Source: JAJEFO01 sp965208685 (GTDB taxonomy: Bacteria; Pseudomonadota; Alphaproteobacteria; Rhodobacterales; Rhodobacteraceae). Taken from it: a DNA stretch of 64,000 nucleotides. Shown here piece by piece: positions 26,280 through 34,055 of the stretch (position 1 is the first letter of the stretch; each line of letters opens with the position of its first letter). The notes below the pieces were generated by a model. It saw nothing but the letters and a program-made list of their open reading frames with translations. It was not told where the DNA came from and made no database searches. Location: contig CBDBPL010000007.1 of NCBI GenBank assembly GCA_965208685.1, positions 3,286,001 to 3,350,000 on the forward strand. Direction: 5' to 3'. The position numbers and the translations under genes were made by a program.

Positions 26280-26294
26280 ACTGTCGAAGACGGG
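26280..26294. repeat. Right terminal inverted repeat of the IS
   Basis: ACTGTCGAAGACGGG is the exact reverse complement of the 15 bp at both left ends (24170 and 24295). The outer bases after it are the second CTTGA. Confidence 0.85.
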
Positions 26295-26299
26295 CTTGA

Positions 26300-26725
26300 C
26301 GCCGACGGGTGAACGCTGAGGATTGCGATTGGCTTTCGTTCGGCATCGGACTTCGCAGGCTGTACATAGTTGGAGCGAGTTGACCGCGCCCGGAGCCGCG
26401 GCATCGCCATCCTGCGGGGCTGCCGGAACGGGCCCGACGCGGCCACGCCGCGGAGGCACTGCCAAACCTACATTGCGAGCAACATTGATATACTGGCAGG
26501 CATGCGGCAGGGTTCCTCCCACGGAGTTCACGGCAAGTCTGAAGGCATCGGGCTGTTCGCCGGAACTCAAGGCTGCCAAAATGGCTTCAATCTCCGCTTC
26601 TTGGCGTCCCCATCATCAAGCAATGCGTGCAATGTCCCAGCCGGTCCGAACGCATCCTTCGACAAGTCCTTGGAAACCGCGATCAAGCGGCCGTCCGGAC
26701 CATTTCGTATGGAGGCGAGCTTCAT
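26300..26725 (-). pseudogene. Truncated fumarylacetoacetate-hydrolase-like gene remnant
   Basis: The start overlaps the cupin gene stop (TGATG at 26727-26723). The first 52 codons read MKLASIRNGPDGRLIAVSKD, then TLHALLDDGDAKKRRLKPFW, which matches the N-terminal pattern of the FAH family (MKLA..G..DG.L.VVS.DL, TL.ALDDWD). A stop follows at 26567-26569. A shifted frame continues as LAALSSGEQPDAFRLAVNS, and the catalytic domain is absent before the IS. The gene therefore lost its 3' part and its frame. Because the IS carries a target duplication, its insertion alone does not explain the loss. Family identity rests on the short N-terminus only. Confidence 0.5.
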
Positions 26726-27390
26726 CAGATGCTCTCCGGAGCGGAGATGATCTGATCGACCAGCAACCGGTGTTGGCCGCGCTTCCTGTTTGGCTCTCCG
26801 GCCTTGTTCTTGATCGTGTCCGCTTGGCCGGCATTGTCGGTCGGCATGACCAGACCACGCAAGAAGCGCGCATGCATGGACTTTGATCCCCAGGCGATCA
26901 CAGGCTGTTCGCCGCACTCCCACCAAGGCTCACCGGGATTCATCGCGCGGCAGCTCTCGACATCCTGACTGATGTTGAAGGTGCCCTCGACCATGCACCG
27001 GATGCCCGGGCCCGGGTGCTTGTGCGGGTCGGTCACGCGGCCGGGCGGCGCGGTGATCTGGTCAAGGCGGAACAGCCATTCCGTGCCCGGGACCATGTCC
27101 AGCATTCCAATGACACGGCTCATTCGGTGAAGTGTCAGGACGCCCTCTCCGCGCATCAAGGCTAGTTCGGCATTGGGCAGGTCAACCTCCCAACGCCAGA
27201 GCTGAGACCAGTCGCAATTGCCCGTGACTTCGGCGTCCTCTCCGACAAAGACCGCGTTGCCGGCATTCAAGGCTTCACCGTTGACCGCCACCTCTCCGAA
27301 CCGGCAATAGACGATTCGCCGCGCCGCGTTGAGCGTTCCCTGTCCGTGGTCAAGAACCTGGTCTTGGTAGAAATGGATGCTGCTAGGCAT
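26725..27390 (-). CDS. Cupin-domain protein
   Basis: 221 residues from ATG 27390 (GCGGGGA upstream). The central motif PHKHPGPGIRCMVEGTFNI and the preceding TEWLFRLDQITAPPGRV fit a double-stranded beta-helix cupin in which His-x-His and a later residue bind metal. Enzymatic and ligand-binding roles are both possible. It lies 14 bases downstream of the arylsulfotransferase-like gene and is translationally coupled to the FAH-like remnant, so it belongs to a partly decayed catabolic operon. No signal peptide. Confidence 0.75.
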   Translation of the reverse strand: MPSSIHFYQDQVLDHGQGTLNAARRIVYCRFGEVAVNGEALNAGNAVFVGEDAEVTGNCDWSQLWRWEVDLPNAELALMRGEGVLTLHRMSRVIGMLDMVPGTEWLFRLDQITAPPGRVTDPHKHPGPGIRCMVEGTFNISQDVESCRAMNPGEPWWECGEQPVIAWGSKSMHARFLRGLVMPTDNAGQADTIKNKAGEPNRKRGQHRLLVDQIISAPESI

Positions 27391-27404
27391 GGATGGTCCC
27401 CGCT

Positions 27405-28448
27405 TCAGATTAGGTTTTCGACTTCCGGGCTGTCCGGCGCATAGTGGCGCGCGCGGTAGATCCAGTTGATGCTTGTGAATTTCGGATGGAATTGCCAATT
27501 CGGGTTGACATAGTGCCAAACAACGTCACGGTCCGGCGTGACCTCGAAGATGGCCCCCTTTGCGCCTTCGCAGATCAGGGTGTTGCCCGAAGCCAACCGC
27601 TGTACGCCGGAGATGTGCGTGGAGAAGAAGTTCATCGGGTTCTTCTTTTCGGTGAAACGCCAGACGACCTTCTTGCTGTCCTTGTCGATCTCCCAGACCT
27701 GGCTGTGGGCCAGGTCGGGCGAATAGGTTCCGTTCGCAAAAACCAGAATGGTACCGTCTGCCGTCATCTGGACGTCATGTTGTCCGCCGAGTGCGTCATC
27801 CTGGAACTGCCAAACGATGTCTCCGCTCTCGCGCGACACGATGGTCAGGAGATTCAGGACCTTGAAACTCAGAAGATAGTCACCGTCTTCCAACGGATGG
27901 ATCGAATTTGCGTGGCCGTAATTCCGTCGGACGGCATTTCGATGGAAAGGCCATTCTGCATGATCGGCCAGCCGCCACTCCCAAGCCACCGCGCCGTTCC
28001 TGTCGATCTCGCGAATGACTTCACCATAGATCGCGCCATCTGCCTCGCTGCCGGGCACGCCGCCCTCCAGTGCAGCGGCCTGCACTTCGTCCATCTTCTC
28101 CCAGGCAAGATAGACAGTCCGCCCGTCTTCCAATCGACGTGCATCATGATGCTGCATCGTGTCTTCATGTTCCCATGCAATTCTGCCGTCAGGTGAATAT
28201 TCCCGCATCATTCCAGCACCGAAGGGGATGGGCGCAGGCGTTGATCCGGCCTCGTTCATGAACAGATTGCCGTTCGGCAGCAAATAGCACCAATTGGTGC
28301 ACTTGCCGTGAACAGCCCAGCGATGGCGCACGTTGCCGTCGTAATCGACCAGCAAGGCCTGACTGGATTGGACTGGCGCGAAAAGCACATAACCGCGGGT
28401 TGATCTTCCTGGATCGTGAACCGTTACACCTGAATGGTCGATCTGCAT
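27405..28448 (-). CDS. Arylsulfotransferase (ASST)-like beta-propeller protein
   Basis: 347 residues from ATG 28448. Repeated blades with a D/G-x-x-x-W pattern are visible: LLVDYDGNVRHRWAVHGK, YSPDGRIAWEHEDTMQHHDA, EIDRNGAVAWEWRLADHAEW, GDIVWQFQDDALGGQHDV, KVVWRFTEKKNPMNFFSTHI and VTPDRDVVWHYVNPNW. His-rich turns (MQHHD, GGQHD, STHISG) correspond to conserved histidines of the ASST/PQQ-like family. It has no signal peptide and is much shorter than periplasmic ASST enzymes, so sulfotransfer is doubtful. It lies between a sulfatase remnant and the cupin gene. Confidence 0.8.
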   Translation of the reverse strand: MQIDHSGVTVHDPGRSTRGYVLFAPVQSSQALLVDYDGNVRHRWAVHGKCTNWCYLLPNGNLFMNEAGSTPAPIPFGAGMMREYSPDGRIAWEHEDTMQHHDARRLEDGRTVYLAWEKMDEVQAAALEGGVPGSEADGAIYGEVIREIDRNGAVAWEWRLADHAEWPFHRNAVRRNYGHANSIHPLEDGDYLLSFKVLNLLTIVSRESGDIVWQFQDDALGGQHDVQMTADGTILVFANGTYSPDLAHSQVWEIDKDSKKVVWRFTEKKNPMNFFSTHISGVQRLASGNTLICEGAKGAIFEVTPDRDVVWHYVNPNWQFHPKFTSINWIYRARHYAPDSPEVENLI

Positions 28449-28467
28449 CTGCTTTCGGTCCCCTTCG

Positions 28468-28746
28468 TCAGGCGGCAAAACTGGTGCGCAGGCTTTCGTT
28501 CATCTGCCATGCCGAATTGCAAGCAAGTCGTTCGGTCAACGCGGCTCCGATCGCAGCACGTGCGGCCACACTCCGGAGTTCGTGGGCCTCGCCAAGGATC
28601 GCAGCAAGGCGGCAGGGATTCCCCCAGCCTTCGCCAGCGTGGAGCGTCATTCGCCATTCCTTGCTGGCCAAGGCCCGGACACAGGCTGACTCGGTGAAGC
28701 CAGGTTTCCCTGCGCCATCGCGGAATTGGACGAGTGGACCGTCTTA
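28468..28746 (-). pseudogene. C-terminal remnant of a sulfatase
   Basis: A minus-strand frame beginning just after a TAA near 28747 reads DGPLVQFRDGAGKPGFTESA, then VRALASKEWRMTLHAGEGWG and AIGAALTERLACNSAWQMNE before a stop at 28468. The order matches the last 90 or so residues of bacterial arylsulfatases (the segment 'R.L.T..WR.T.Y.G..WGELYDL..DP.E...L'). The usual LYDL.DP.E segment is corrupted. The catalytic N-terminal domain is missing, so it cannot be functional. Confidence 0.5.
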
Positions 28747-29128
28747 AGGACCGGTGCCGGCACGGGCGGTTGGCAAAGATGAGAGCCCTTGCACATCCAG
28801 TGTTGAGCGCGGACGGCACGATCAAGAATCCTTGCGGCGAAAGTCGATCGCTGAGGCCAAAGTGCCTGTTGCGCGAGCCTGACGGTCCGACGGGCCCGAT
28901 CAAGTCATCGGCAAGCGTGGTGCCGCGCAACTGGATCAAGCCATTGAACAACAGGTTGAAATCACCCGGGCAATCCTGTTGATCGGAGTTGCAACGAGTG
29001 ACCGCTTTGGCACAAGGGCCGCAAATGCGACGGCTGCCACTTTGATCGACGTGAGTCCTTCCATTGTTCGGGTCGCATTGCTGCAACCGCCCAAGTGTGA
29101 GTCAGAATCACTTGCTGGTCAAGAACAA
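28747..29128. other. Gap with no supported gene
   Basis: This is presumably decayed upstream sulfatase sequence; the minus strand has protein-like snatches in shifting frames but nothing that can be assembled. It ends at the MarR operator region. Confidence 0.35.
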
Positions 29129-29166
29129 TGTAGCATATGCTACAATTTTTTGTGGCGCTCGCTACA
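29129..29166. promoter_or_regulatory. Tandem palindromes, candidate MarR operator
   Basis: TGTAGCATATGCTACA (29129-29144) is a perfect 16-bp palindrome. TGTGGCGCTCGCTACA (29151-29166) is a second, imperfect one with six of eight pairs conserved and the same TGT...ACA ends. Their centres are 22 bp apart, about two helical turns. They sit about 75 bp upstream of the MarR gene start, in an AT-rich segment. Assignment to this MarR protein is inference. Confidence 0.65.
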
Positions 29167-29237
29167 AAATTCCTTGCCAAGCCGATTCGATCCAACGCAC
29201 CCTTGATCCAGACCTGGTCTTCGGGATTGCATGCAAG

Positions 29238-29720
29238 ATGCTGGAAACGCCTAGAAATGACATAGACTTCGGCGCGTTCATCAATATCAACATGGACCGC
29301 GCCGTTCGGCGATTGCGCGCAATGTTTCGGGCCGAAGCTCTCCACAAGGAAAGACTGAGCGTTCAAGAGTGGCGCGCTCTGCTGAATCTCGCGCGATTTG
29401 GCGATTGTCATCTTCGAGAGCTCGCGAGACTTGCCGGCCTGGATGCCACCCACACAGGTCGAGCTGCATTGGAACTCGAAAAGAAGGGCCTCATTCGCCG
29501 TTCTGACGATGAGAACGACGGACGACGCAAGCGCCTTTGCGTCACAAGAGTCGGCCATGAGGTCGTTGATCGGGTTTGGGCGAAGGCGCTCGATCTCGAC
29601 GCGCGCGTTCAGTCCAGGCTCGGAAAGACGCGATACAACGCGGTCAAGGAGGCACTGGTCATTCTTCTGGAGATGTCTGCCGAGGAGGAGGCTGCGGAAG
29701 AAGTTCATGTCGCCGAATAG
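29238..29720 (+). CDS. MarR-family transcriptional regulator
   Basis: 160 residues from ATG 29238. The winged-helix core reads LSVQEWRALLNLARFGDCHL, then RELARLAGLDATHTGRAALE and LEKKGLIRRSDDENDGRRKR, the last being the MarR wing with D..DGR..R. The C-terminus is a Glu-rich helix. The gene ends 24 bases before the ThDP-enzyme gene on the same strand and probably controls it. Upstream in-frame starts would run into the palindromic operator region, so I prefer the internal ATG; the ribosome site is not strong. Confidence 0.85.
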   Translation: MLETPRNDIDFGAFININMDRAVRRLRAMFRAEALHKERLSVQEWRALLNLARFGDCHLRELARLAGLDATHTGRAALELEKKGLIRRSDDENDGRRKRLCVTRVGHEVVDRVWAKALDLDARVQSRLGKTRYNAVKEALVILLEMSAEEEAAEEVHVAE

Positions 29721-29744
29721 AGGTTGCAGCTCAGGAGGAGCAAC

Positions 29745-31373
29745 GTGACGCAAACAGTCGCTGAATTGACCGTCGGCTCGCTGATTTCGAACGGTGTCGA
29801 CACGCTCTACTGCCTGCCCGGGGTTCAACTCGATCCGTTCCTGGATGCCTGCTACGACACGAGGGACAGACTGCGGATCATTCACACCCGCCACGAACAA
29901 GGCGCGGCATACATGGCCACGGGAGCGCAAGTGGCGACTGGCCGTCCCCAGGCGTATTGTGTTGTTCCCGGCGCCGGGTTCTTGAACTCGACCGGCGCCC
30001 TCTCGACCGCGTATGCGATCCATTCGCGGGTTCTTGCCTTGATCGGTCAGATTCCGAAGGGCACGATCGGCAAGGGATTCGGCGTGCTGCATGAGATTCC
30101 GGACGAGCTGGGCATATTGGCGCGGTTGACGAAGATGGCCTCGACGCTTGGTCGCGCGGAGGACGCCGCTGACACCCTGCGAAGCACATGGCGTGCCTTG
30201 AAATCGGGGCCGCCGCGACCGGTCGGCCTGGAAATCCCGGTGGATTTCTGGAAGTCGGATTCAGGCTTTGCCGGCGAACTGATCGTGACCTCCGACCCCG
30301 GTCCCGCCATCGATGAAGACGCGGTCGCCGAGGCCGCAAAGCTGATGCGTTCGGCCACGTCGCCCTTGATCGTGGTTGGCAGCGGCGCGCTGGATGTCAG
30401 CCATGACGTGCGGCGGCTTTCAGAAGCCCTCTCCGCACCCGTCGTCGCCTTTCGAAACGGGCAGGGCGTGATGTCCGCGGACGCGCCATTGCACATCACG
30501 ATGCCTGTCGCGCATGCAGTTTGGCCCAAGGTCGATCTGGTGATCGGGCTCGGGTCACGCCTGCAATCGCAGATCATGGCCTGGGGTGCGGATGACGACC
30601 TGAAGATCATCCACGTGACGATTGACCCCGAAGAGATCGGGAGGATCAGGAATCCTACGGTCGGTCTCTGCGCAGACCTTCGTGATGTGCTGCCTGCCCT
30701 GCTGTCAGTGCTGGAAGGCCGGGAACACAAGCGCGACGATTGGGTCGAAGCGGTTCTTGCAGAAAAGACCCGAGTAAACGCAACGATTTCCGAAAAGCTC
30801 GCCGCACAGCTTGCATGGCTGCAGGCCATTCGAGCCGAGTTGCCGCGCAACGGCATTCTCGTCGATGAGATCACGCAGATGGGATACGTTTCACGGTTCG
30901 GTTTTCCTAGCTACCTGCCAAGGACGGTTGTTACGCCCGGGTACCAGGCGACGCTTGGTTACGGATATGCCACCGCGCTCGGCGTCGCTGACGCGCGGCG
31001 AGACGTACCGGTCGTGAACTTCTGCGGCGATGGCGGGATCATGTTCACGCTGAACGAAATGGCGACTGCCGTTCTTCACGAAATCCCGCTCACGACGGTC
31101 GTCTTCTCGGATGGGCACTTCGGCAACGTGAGAGGCCTCCAAAGAGATCACTATCAGGGTCGCTTCATTGCCAACGACCTCGCCAATCCCGATTTCGTAA
31201 GATACGCCGAAGCGTTCGGCGCCCAAGGCCTTCGCGCAACCACCCCGGACGAACTGCGCGCACGCCTCCGAGAGGGCATGGCACATGCAGGACCGACGCT
31301 GATCGAAGTGCCGGTCGGTGAATTCAACAGTCCCTGGGAATTCGTCCTTATGCCAAGGAACAGGGGACCTTGA
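29745..31373 (+). CDS. Thiamine-diphosphate-dependent enzyme (acetolactate-synthase/decarboxylase superfamily)
   Basis: 542 residues from GTG 29745, with AGGAGGAG five bases upstream. N-terminal Pyr domain: GVDTLYCLPGVQLDPF and the cofactor-activating Glu in HTRHEQGAAYMATG. Middle domain: PLIVVGSGALDVSHDV. C-terminal PP domain: NFCGDGGIMFTLNEMATAVL followed by VVFSDGHFGNV in place of the usual NNxxYG. The layout fits a benzoylformate-decarboxylase-like or acyl-transferring member. No FAD-binding feature is evident, and no small regulatory subunit is adjacent, so true acetolactate synthase is unlikely. The substrate is unknown; the upstream MarR gene suggests induction by an aromatic or acidic compound. 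Confidence 0.88.
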   Translation: MTQTVAELTVGSLISNGVDTLYCLPGVQLDPFLDACYDTRDRLRIIHTRHEQGAAYMATGAQVATGRPQAYCVVPGAGFLNSTGALSTAYAIHSRVLALIGQIPKGTIGKGFGVLHEIPDELGILARLTKMASTLGRAEDAADTLRSTWRALKSGPPRPVGLEIPVDFWKSDSGFAGELIVTSDPGPAIDEDAVAEAAKLMRSATSPLIVVGSGALDVSHDVRRLSEALSAPVVAFRNGQGVMSADAPLHITMPVAHAVWPKVDLVIGLGSRLQSQIMAWGADDDLKIIHVTIDPEEIGRIRNPTVGLCADLRDVLPALLSVLEGREHKRDDWVEAVLAEKTRVNATISEKLAAQLAWLQAIRAELPRNGILVDEITQMGYVSRFGFPSYLPRTVVTPGYQATLGYGYATALGVADARRDVPVVNFCGDGGIMFTLNEMATAVLHEIPLTTVVFSDGHFGNVRGLQRDHYQGRFIANDLANPDFVRYAEAFGAQGLRATTPDELRARLREGMAHAGPTLIEVPVGEFNSPWEFVLMPRNRGP

Positions 31374-31576
31374 CATGCTGGATCAAGCCACCATCAACAC
31401 ACTGCGCACCGCACCTGCGTCCTTGCGTGAGCATCTGGCACCGAACCGACCGTGATCGCTGCAGGCATCGTCGGACTCCCCACATTGCTCGAATGCCGAC
31501 CGTTCGTTCCGCGACGGAATGCGGGTCGAGGCACGCTTGCCCTTGATGTCGCTCGATTCGCACTGCAAGGGAAGGC

Positions 31577-32026
31577 ATGGAGTTCGAGAGCTGCATGCAC
31601 CTCGCCCTGGAAGAGGCACGCGCCGCCGCAGACCGGGACGAAGTGCCGGTGGGGGCCGTCCTGATCGGCCCTGACCGAAAGATTCTGGCGCGCGATGGAA
31701 ACCGGACACGCGAGCTGTCCGATCCGACTGCTCATGCGGAAATGCTGGTCATTCGCGCGGGAGCGACGCGCCTCGGCTCCGAACGCCTGACAGGGTGCGA
31801 CCTGTACGTGACGCTGGAACCTTGCGCGATGTGCGCAGCGGCGATTTCGGCGGCCCGGATCGCGCGCCTCTACTACGGCGCACCTGACCCGAAATCCGGT
31901 GGCGTCGCCCATGGTGCGCGCGTGTTCTCGCATCCGCAGGCGCATCACGTACCCGAGGTCTATGACGGAATTGGCGCAGAGGCTTCCGCGAAGCTGCTCC
32001 GGGAAATGTTCCAGGACAAGCGCTGA
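31577..32026 (+). CDS. tadA: tRNA-specific adenosine deaminase
   Basis: 149 residues. The zinc site is complete: AHAEMLVIRAGA (His and catalytic Glu) and LEPCAMCAAAI (Cys-x-x-Cys). The remainder (MHLALEEARAAADRDEVPVG, the VFSHPQAHHVPEVYDGI region) follows TadA, which converts A34 to inosine in tRNA-Arg. It stands alone between the ThDP enzyme and the convergent metallohydrolase gene. A weak AAGGGAAGG precedes the ATG. Confidence 0.95.
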   Translation: MEFESCMHLALEEARAAADRDEVPVGAVLIGPDRKILARDGNRTRELSDPTAHAEMLVIRAGATRLGSERLTGCDLYVTLEPCAMCAAAISAARIARLYYGAPDPKSGGVAHGARVFSHPQAHHVPEVYDGIGAEASAKLLREMFQDKR

Positions 32027-32163
32027 CTGAGCGACGGGGCGTGGCGATGCACGCGCTTCACAAGCGCGGTCCCGGTCGAGGCCGCACGCTCGCGCCAATC
32101 AAGGGTCTCGATGTCGTCGGCGGCCGTGCGAACCGGCAGCTGCCCGGCGACGGACGACACGGA

Positions 32164-32856
32164 TCAGATTTCAAGCGTCTCCATCACTTGCGGCGTTCGC
32201 ACGTCCACTCCGGGCAGGCCAGCCACGAGTTCGTCCGCCGACTGGGCGAGAATCGGGAACGTCTTGTAGTGGCAGGGAATCACTGTCTTGAAATCGAAGT
32301 ACTTCTTCGCCGCCCAGGCTGCAGCCTTCATGTCCATCGTGAAATGCCCGCCAGCGCAGAGAATTCCGATGTCCGGCGCATGGTATTCGCCGATCCAGGC
32401 CATGTCTGCCATGATGTCGGTGTCACCCGAGACATAGATGCAATGTCCTTCCCCGCGGATGACGAAGCCTGCCTCGGCACCTGCATAAACCGGTCCGGCA
32501 TCGGAACCCAGCGAGGACGAGTGGGTCGCCGCAACCATCGAGACCGCGACCTTGCCCAGATTTACCGTGCCGCCCTTGTTGAATCCCACCGTTGCCACGC
32601 CCTCGGTCGCCTCCCAATGACCCATCAGGTCGTAAATTCCGACGAGCGGCGCCCCGGTCTCCCGAGTCAGCGCAAGCGCATCTCCCGTGTGGTCGCCATG
32701 CCCATGAGTCAGAAGGATGTGGGTAGCGCCTTCTACAGCAGCGTCGCGGCTCTCTTCCGGAAAGACAGGATTGCCGCTCAACCAGGGATCCACGAGCAGC
32801 GTCTGGTCCTCGATCTCGATCCGGAATCCGCCATGGCCCAGCCAGGTGAGTTTCAT
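32164..32856 (-). CDS. Metal-dependent hydrolase of the metallo-beta-lactamase fold (UPF0173-like)
   Basis: 230 residues. The motif LLTHGHGDHTGD gives HxHxDH, GGHFTMD and VIPCHYKTFP supply later metal ligands, and VSGDTDIMADM the bridging Asp. The N-terminus MKLTWLGHGGFRIE is typical of the UPF0173/YtkL group, whose natural substrates are poorly known. ATG 32856 is chosen over GTG 32862 because GGGAGG lies five bases before the ATG and would overlap the GTG. Transcribed away from the ceramidase-like gene. Confidence 0.9.
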   Translation of the reverse strand: MKLTWLGHGGFRIEIEDQTLLVDPWLSGNPVFPEESRDAAVEGATHILLTHGHGDHTGDALALTRETGAPLVGIYDLMGHWEATEGVATVGFNKGGTVNLGKVAVSMVAATHSSSLGSDAGPVYAGAEAGFVIRGEGHCIYVSGDTDIMADMAWIGEYHAPDIGILCAGGHFTMDMKAAAWAAKKYFDFKTVIPCHYKTFPILAQSADELVAGLPGVDVRTPQVMETLEI

Positions 32857-32900
32857 TTGCACCTCCCATCTACCTCCGGTTCAGGATAACAGGAGATGAC

Positions 32901-33536
32901 ATGGACTTGACAGGCACAATCGACGGATATTGCGAACGGACGGATCCCGCTTTCTGGTCCGAACCTGTCAACGCGGTCACAAACCTGGCCTTTCTCGTGG
33001 CCGCAATCGTGATGTGGAAACGAACGCGCGGCATGCCGGCAGGACAGATGCTGTCGGCGCTCCTGTTCCTTATCGGCGTCGGGTCGGGGCTGTTCCACAC
33101 CTTTGCAACGGGCTGGGCCGCACTTGCCGACGTCGCGGCAATCGTGGCGTTCACGCTTGCCTATCTCTACGTTGCAAACCGGGACTTCATGGGCTGGCCG
33201 ATCTGGATGTCCGGCCTCGGAACCCTGGCCTTCCTGCCATATTCCCTGATCCTGACGCGGGTCTTCGAAACCCTTCCGTTCTTCGCGATATCAAGCTTCT
33301 ATTGGCCCCTGCCCCTTCTCATATTCGCCTACTCGGCGTTGTTGCTGCGATCCTCCCCGGTGACTTCCCGCAACCTTGCGGGCGGCGCGGCGATCCTTTG
33401 CGTTTCGTTGACGGCCCGGTCCGTGGATGAACTGTTCTGCATGGCCTTCCCGCTGGGAACACATTTCGTCTGGCACCTGTTGAACGCGATCATGCTCGGC
33501 TGGATGATAGAGACCTGGCGTCGCCACAGATCCTGA
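32901..33536 (+). CDS. Ceramidase-like (CREST superfamily) membrane hydrolase
   Basis: 211 residues with about seven hydrophobic segments. CREST residues are visible: Ser and His in GVGSGLFHTFATGWAALAD (with the following Asp) and the paired His in THFVWHLLNAI. The N-terminus CERTDPAFWSEPVNAVTNLA is typical of bacterial alkaline-ceramidase-like proteins. It probably hydrolyses an amide or ester lipid within the inner membrane using a zinc site. CAGGAGATGAC precedes the ATG. The divergent MBL-fold gene shares the short upstream region. Confidence 0.88.
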   Translation: MDLTGTIDGYCERTDPAFWSEPVNAVTNLAFLVAAIVMWKRTRGMPAGQMLSALLFLIGVGSGLFHTFATGWAALADVAAIVAFTLAYLYVANRDFMGWPIWMSGLGTLAFLPYSLILTRVFETLPFFAISSFYWPLPLLIFAYSALLLRSSPVTSRNLAGGAAILCVSLTARSVDELFCMAFPLGTHFVWHLLNAIMLGWMIETWRRHRS

Positions 33537-34055
33537 TCCAGCACTTCCCGAGCCTGGCCTGAACGGAACGCGAGTGACACACGGCATTTCCAGGTGGTCT
33601 TTCCTATCGTTCATTGTCGATCCGTTGCGCGACGGCCCTGGAATTCCAATGGCGGACTTCCCGCGCCAGAACACGTGAACCTGCCTCGAAACAGGAAGAG
33701 CCGAGAGACCGAAGACGGCAGGAAGGCTCTCGGCATCGAGATGCGCGACCGTCTGATTGCAGGGCCGCATGGCGAAGTTCCCTGCCAGGGAGGCGACAAG
33801 CATCTGGATTGCCGCCGCAGGGGGTTCGTTGGCACGCAGGCCGAAGCCGAACTGCCGGGAACCCGGCCTGGGCGACCTATCAGGGGCATGATCCTTGAAT
33901 CCCGAAATGCGCGGGGCGGGTTCCGGATCACCCACTCCGAACCCGAGACGCTGCTCCGTGATCACGACGCGGGCGAGGTCGGCGCCATCGCCGGTCAGAA
34001 CTGCGGGGACCCGTCCCGGCATCCCGTGCGCACGCTTCAATCAGGGGAAGGGCCT
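33537..34055. other. Gap with no supported gene
   Basis: On the minus strand a stretch near 33690-33880 reads FGFGLRANEPPAAAIQMLVA, then SLAGNFAMRPCNQTVAHLDA, which could be decayed coding sequence. No start, domain or ribosome site supports a gene. I see no clear terminator for the operon ending at 34056. Confidence 0.35.

Larger units (their letters stand above)
24170..26294 (-). mobile_element. IS1634-family insertion sequence with a duplicated left end
   Basis: The right terminal repeat is at 26280-26294. Its 15-bp inverted partner CCCGTCTTCGACAGT occurs twice on the left, at 24170-24184 and at 24295-24309. The 5-bp CTTGA target duplication flanks the outer left copy and the right end, so the mobilised unit was the longer form (2125 bp). 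The inner form (24295-26294) would be 2000 bp. A single transposase gene on the minus strand fills the interior. The gene is visibly GC-richer than the element ends and the neighbourhood. Confidence 0.88.
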
